Of a DNA stretch of 64,000 bases, positions 60,660 through 64,000 are shown piece by piece (the stretch's first letter is position 1; each line of letters opens with the position of its first letter). The notes beneath the pieces were generated by a model, which saw only the letters and a program-made list of their open reading frames with translations, had not been told where the DNA came from and searched no databases. Source of the DNA: Trileptium ribeirensis (taxonomy: Eukaryota > Nematoda > Enoplea > Enoplida > Thoracostomopsidae); contig JASANE010011798.1 in the NCBI GenBank assembly GCA_030248225.1, positions 62,001 through 126,000 of the forward strand. Reading direction: 5' to 3'. The position numbers were made by a program, and so were the translations under genes.

Positions 60660-61010
60660 TGTTGGCACTGTACCACTTTAGGCGCTAACTGGATTTCACC
60701 TAAACGTTGGTGCCCAACGTCTCAACCGTTTCCCACGCCTCCCTTCCGCACCGTAGACGCCAGAAAGCAGAAAGGCGAAAATTAGGAAACTTAAAAACGC
60801 TTTAGCAAAAAAATGCCGAAAATTAACAAAATAGCTACAATCAAGCAAAATTGAGGTAAATATTAACTTCTGCTAATTTCAACTTCCTACTTATCTATCA
60901 TACCACCTCACCACCCGACGAAAGGCTGACTCTCTTGGAAGCCGAAGACTAAACTTTCTGCACCCGTATACCTTGAGATCCGGACCTTGAGCATGTATGG
61001 TTTAACCCTG
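60660..61010. repeat. Dispersed repeat family F, related copy
   Basis: A GC-rich start (CCTCCCTTCCGCACCGTAGA), an A-rich tract with GCAAAAAAATGCCGAAAATT, then GGACCTTGAGCATGTATGGT at about 60978-60997, the same 20-mer as at 43256. Confidence 0.45.
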
Positions 61011-61807
61011 TCCGTGACGATATTCGATTGTTGTTATAAGGCTGGGAATGTGCGTAACAACATTCGACTATAACAAATAGAGAGCAACAACATAACAATA
61101 CTGTTACGTACAAGCAGTGATACGTAAGAACGTACAAAAGTTGTTATGCAGAACCCAATTTGCGTAACAACTCACGAATGCTGTTGCGTACATTCGAATG
61201 TAATATTTCCATACACACGTGTATAGCGTAACGATGTCGACTAAAGCGCACATATCTCTGGGAACGACGCGTAGAACAAGAATGCCGTCGTTAACTCCTG
61301 ACTCTTGGCATCTTCGAGTGTAGGTCCCTCGTAGGAAGAGCCTCAAATTTCCCTAGGCTACTCATCTCACAGCACGCTGAAGTTGCAGCCAGATCTAGGT
61401 TGATCAGGCGTCGCGTACCTATATTAAAATTATACACACAAATTGCTCGATCAGGATGGAATATTAATAGTTAGTCATGGGGACCCAAAATACAATATAG
61501 ACTGAAAAATTTTAAATACTTGCAAATTAACGTAAAACGATATACTTTAAGAAGTTAAGTTTCTTGGAAGTCAAGGTACCGGGCAATGCTTCAAAAGTAA
61601 TTTCGTCTTTAAAAGCATTAAGAATGAGCTGTTAAGCTTATTAACATTTTAAATTACGTGAGCAGGGACATTGCGCCACTGACTATAATATCATAACGTT
61701 ATAGTGTATATACTTTATAAAAGCGTGATCAGGGGATTATAAATGTTAGCTTCATAAAGAAAGATAGTACAAACATAGTTGCATAGCTTAGCTATTAAGG
61801 GTCGGAT
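61011..61807. other. No gene seen; GTAACAAC-rich patch
   Basis: Between 61050 and 61240 the motif GCGTAACAAC and its inverse (GTTGTTATGC, GTTGCGTAC) recur several times. This may be a decayed repeat. The rest shows nothing. Confidence 0.35.
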
Positions 61808-63060
61808 GTGACTGTGCCTTTTTGTCACGAGCCGGAATCGGCCTGCGTCATTTATCAGGAAGCAATAAGTGGGCATTCTACCGAATTACGACTTGACGGA
61901 AAAAAGACACGAACTAAAGCTCTCAAGACCCAACAGGGTGTAAAAGGCTTTTTAGCAGTATATAAAACGATTCGTCCGAGCCAAGCTACTATTCACATCC
62001 GCAACATGGATGTGATCATACTAACTGAGTCAACCGATGTTGCTCATCGGATTAATGATCATGTAGCATATGTGTTCACTATTTTGTCAGACGCAGCAGT
62101 TCGGCAGCGAAAAGCTATTTCTGATGTATATTTTACTCTAGCTGAAGTAAACAAAGAGCTTAGATAAGTCAAATAGTGGAAGGTCAGTGGTCCTTACAAT
62201 GTACACGGAGTTGTTCTGAAACGATGTGCCTACCAAAGGCTCATTGTTTCGTAACATACATCAATGACATGTGCGATGATTTGTCTTCAAATTTCTCGCA
62301 TCACGATATAATGCTGTATAGTGCCATTCGTTGTGCGCTAGATTGTTGTATGCTGCAAATAGATGTTACTACAATTGCCGCTTGGTCCGGCACATGGCTG
62401 CTTGAGCTTAAACGTCGGAATGCGCGGTGCTGCGCACACGATAGCAACGACAATTCCCTGTTACTTATCGTTTTCCAACACCATAGTTGGTCAGGTAGAC
62501 TCAGCGCGACACTTGGGTATTATGGTTTCGGAAGACATCATTGAGTCTGCTGCTAATCGTGGCATTGACCTCAAGAAATCCTCACTTGTGTTCCAGCAGG
62601 TGATCCAGCGGTCATGATACCGCTTTACAAAGGTCTAATACCTTCTGTTAAGTTCGCTGCGTTGTTTCGTCGCGGCAGTACAATATCGGCATCGAGTACC
62701 TTGATAAAATCTAGGAACACTGCCAATGCTGTTTTTCTAAAGATGCCATCGACAAGTGTCATCGTTCAAGTGTCGACGGGGCACGATTGACTTGGTAAAT
62801 GCTTACAAAGTTATAAACCTTGAAACTATTTTCGATCCTAACGTCTACTTCTCTCGACTATACCGTGTTCTATGTGGTCACGAAATTAAGCTGTTTTGAC
62901 CACTGTACGCACTAACGCGCGATGCCACTTTTTCACTTATCGGGTCATCGAATCGTGGAACCGACTTGGTCAAACGACTGTGTTATCCGAAAACTTGTAC
63001 AATTTCAGGCATAATTTGGAAAAGGTGATACTTTTACCACACTGAGGCAGCACCTCTAAA
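61808..63060 (+). mobile_element. LINE-E: CR1/Jockey-like LINE with RT core deleted
   Basis: At 61808-62167 an open frame of 119 codons ends with SDVYFTLAEVNKELR. The following broken codons read WKVSGPYNVHGVVLKRCAYQ, the linker that leads into RT in this class. The next recognisable piece is FVTYINDMCDDLSSN near 62250, which lies well downstream in RT, so the finger domain and palm motif A are deleted at about 62240. The YADD position reads SHHD near 62296-62307. C-terminal pieces follow: AAWSGTWLLELN, STRHLGIMVSEDI and, near 62930, FFTYRVIESWNRLGQ. Non-functional. Confidence 0.8.
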
Positions 63061-63694
63061 CCCTCTGAAAGTAGGATTCGAAGGTAAGATCTAACACTCT
63101 GCAACATGCTATAGCGCCGAATCGGCGAATAGCTAATAACAGTAAAAGTTTTTGGACTTTTTATGATAATTGAAAAAAATGAGAAACAAAAAGGAAACCA
63201 AAATGCAAAACCATAAGCAGAATTTTCAAGTAAGCTATATAATAAGTTTATACTAGCCGCCTCGAGATGATGATGAAACCAGCAGAAATTTGGCTGGCCG
63301 TCGGCGACGCAAACTTCAGCAACGACATAGTAAAAGGCACAACTAGTTCCCTTAAAATAGCGTAATACGTCTATTTTCTATAGAGCTGTGCATTTGATAC
63401 AAAAATTGCGTATTTTTCGTATTTAGCTCTCTAAAGCCAAAACGGTAGTTTGGAGTATTTTATGCGGTGTGTAATTTGATATAAGAATTAAGTCACACGT
63501 TATGTTTTTAGAATAACGCACTAAGCGAACAAGCGCATGCACGTCTTAGACCTTATATACTACATATATGCAATATTCTTTTGACAAATTAAAAATATGT
63601 ACCAGTAGCTAATCTCAAAGGGGAAATTTTTTTAGGAAAACACTTTTTTACATACAGCCTCACTGCTGCTATGTTGTCTTTCTATATAATATAA
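63061..63694. other. No gene seen
   Basis: AT-rich, no frame or repeat supported. Confidence 0.4.
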
Positions 63695-64000
63695 CTAGTG
63701 AAGCTCGCTTGCGAGCCAGGATTCGAGTGGTGAGAACAATCCCCGAACCAGAAGTGTTAAAAATATTTGCCACACAATATTCTCGACACTCGCAATGAGC
63801 TTGTCAGCCCAGAAAACCCATATCCGACACTAAAACCAACAATAAACACACATTCAAGTGCTTTTCCCACGACTTGTCACCAAAAATTTCGAAAACATCA
63901 TTTTCTATGCCAAGTATGAACCAGAATGTAAAAAATATTTGCCCAACAATATTTTTAATACTTGCGATGAGTTTATCTGCCCATTAAACCCCATATAAGT
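63695..64000. repeat. Repeat family D, copy 2 (runs off the window)
   Basis: Starts CTAGTGAAGCTCGCTTGCGA and GATTCGAGTGGTGAGAACAA like 18936-18990. It then has the CCAGAA..AAAAATATTTGCC module twice, at 63748 and 63921 (period 173 bp), where copy 1 has it once. The second unit is cut by the window end. Confidence 0.6.

Noticed and set aside
1..64000. tRNA, rRNA, CRISPR arrays, operons
   Set aside because: Looked for GTTCRA-type T-loops, regularly spaced direct repeats with unique spacers and ribosome-binding contexts; found none that held up. The tandem arrays here have no spacer structure.

Overview
The window looks like intergenic DNA from an AT-rich invertebrate animal genome. It is built almost entirely from transposable elements (TEs) and their debris. 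The evidence is the mix of TEs: several CR1/Jockey-like LINE fragments, two Ty3/Gypsy LTR elements (one with a tRNA-Trp-type primer site as in the CsRn1 group), a Tc1/mariner-type element, a spliced hAT transposase and at least three MITE-like families. There are no bacterial operons, no tRNA or rRNA genes and no CRISPR array. I could not recognise a single host gene. The phylum cannot be settled from this sequence alone.

Layout. 0.7-2.06 kb: 3' part of a LINE (RT to tail). 2.8-3.26 kb: copy of a GC-rich dispersed repeat (family F). 3.3-4.87 kb: 5' part of another LINE (ORF1 end plus endonuclease), cut off where a hAT terminus begins. 4.87-8.05 kb: hAT element with an apparently intact two-exon transposase on the minus strand. 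8-15 kb: no genes, but MITE-A copy 1 at 13.1-13.7 kb and a short hAT-type MITE at 15.17 kb. 15.8-18.8 kb: GC-richer, coding-like but broken stretch I cannot name. 18.9-19.8 kb: repeat family D, which recurs at the window end. 22.5-23.0 and 27.0-27.5 kb: two MITE-B copies. 24.25-24.86 and 30.56-30.88 kb: foldback MITE-C and relatives. 32.04-33.35 kb: ~180-bp tandem satellite split by MITE-A copy 2. 34.55-37.30 kb: internally deleted Gypsy element (minus). 37.3 and 41.5 kb: repeat E. 39.6-40.97 kb: LINE. 43.64-44.92 kb: dead mariner-like element with both terminal repeats. 45.4-51.9 kb: degenerate CsRn1-type Gypsy element with LTRs, plus a LINE-type 2A-like motif inside it. 54.94-56.35 kb: LINE, followed by a ~0.9 kb ATAAATAC-type array with ~179-bp higher-order units. 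61.8-63.06 kb: LINE with its RT core deleted.

How the parts relate. Almost every coding element is dead: reverse transcriptase, integrase and transposase active-site residues are visibly lost. The exception is the hAT transposase, whose frame, splice sites, DDE residues, CxxH and zinc finger all look intact, and whose terminus resembles that of the short element at 15.17 kb. The clearest structural results are the intact spliced hAT gene, the MITE insertion inside a satellite array, and the 2A-like motif with its last proline changed to serine. I did not find a convincing new biological system beyond these TE-level observations.
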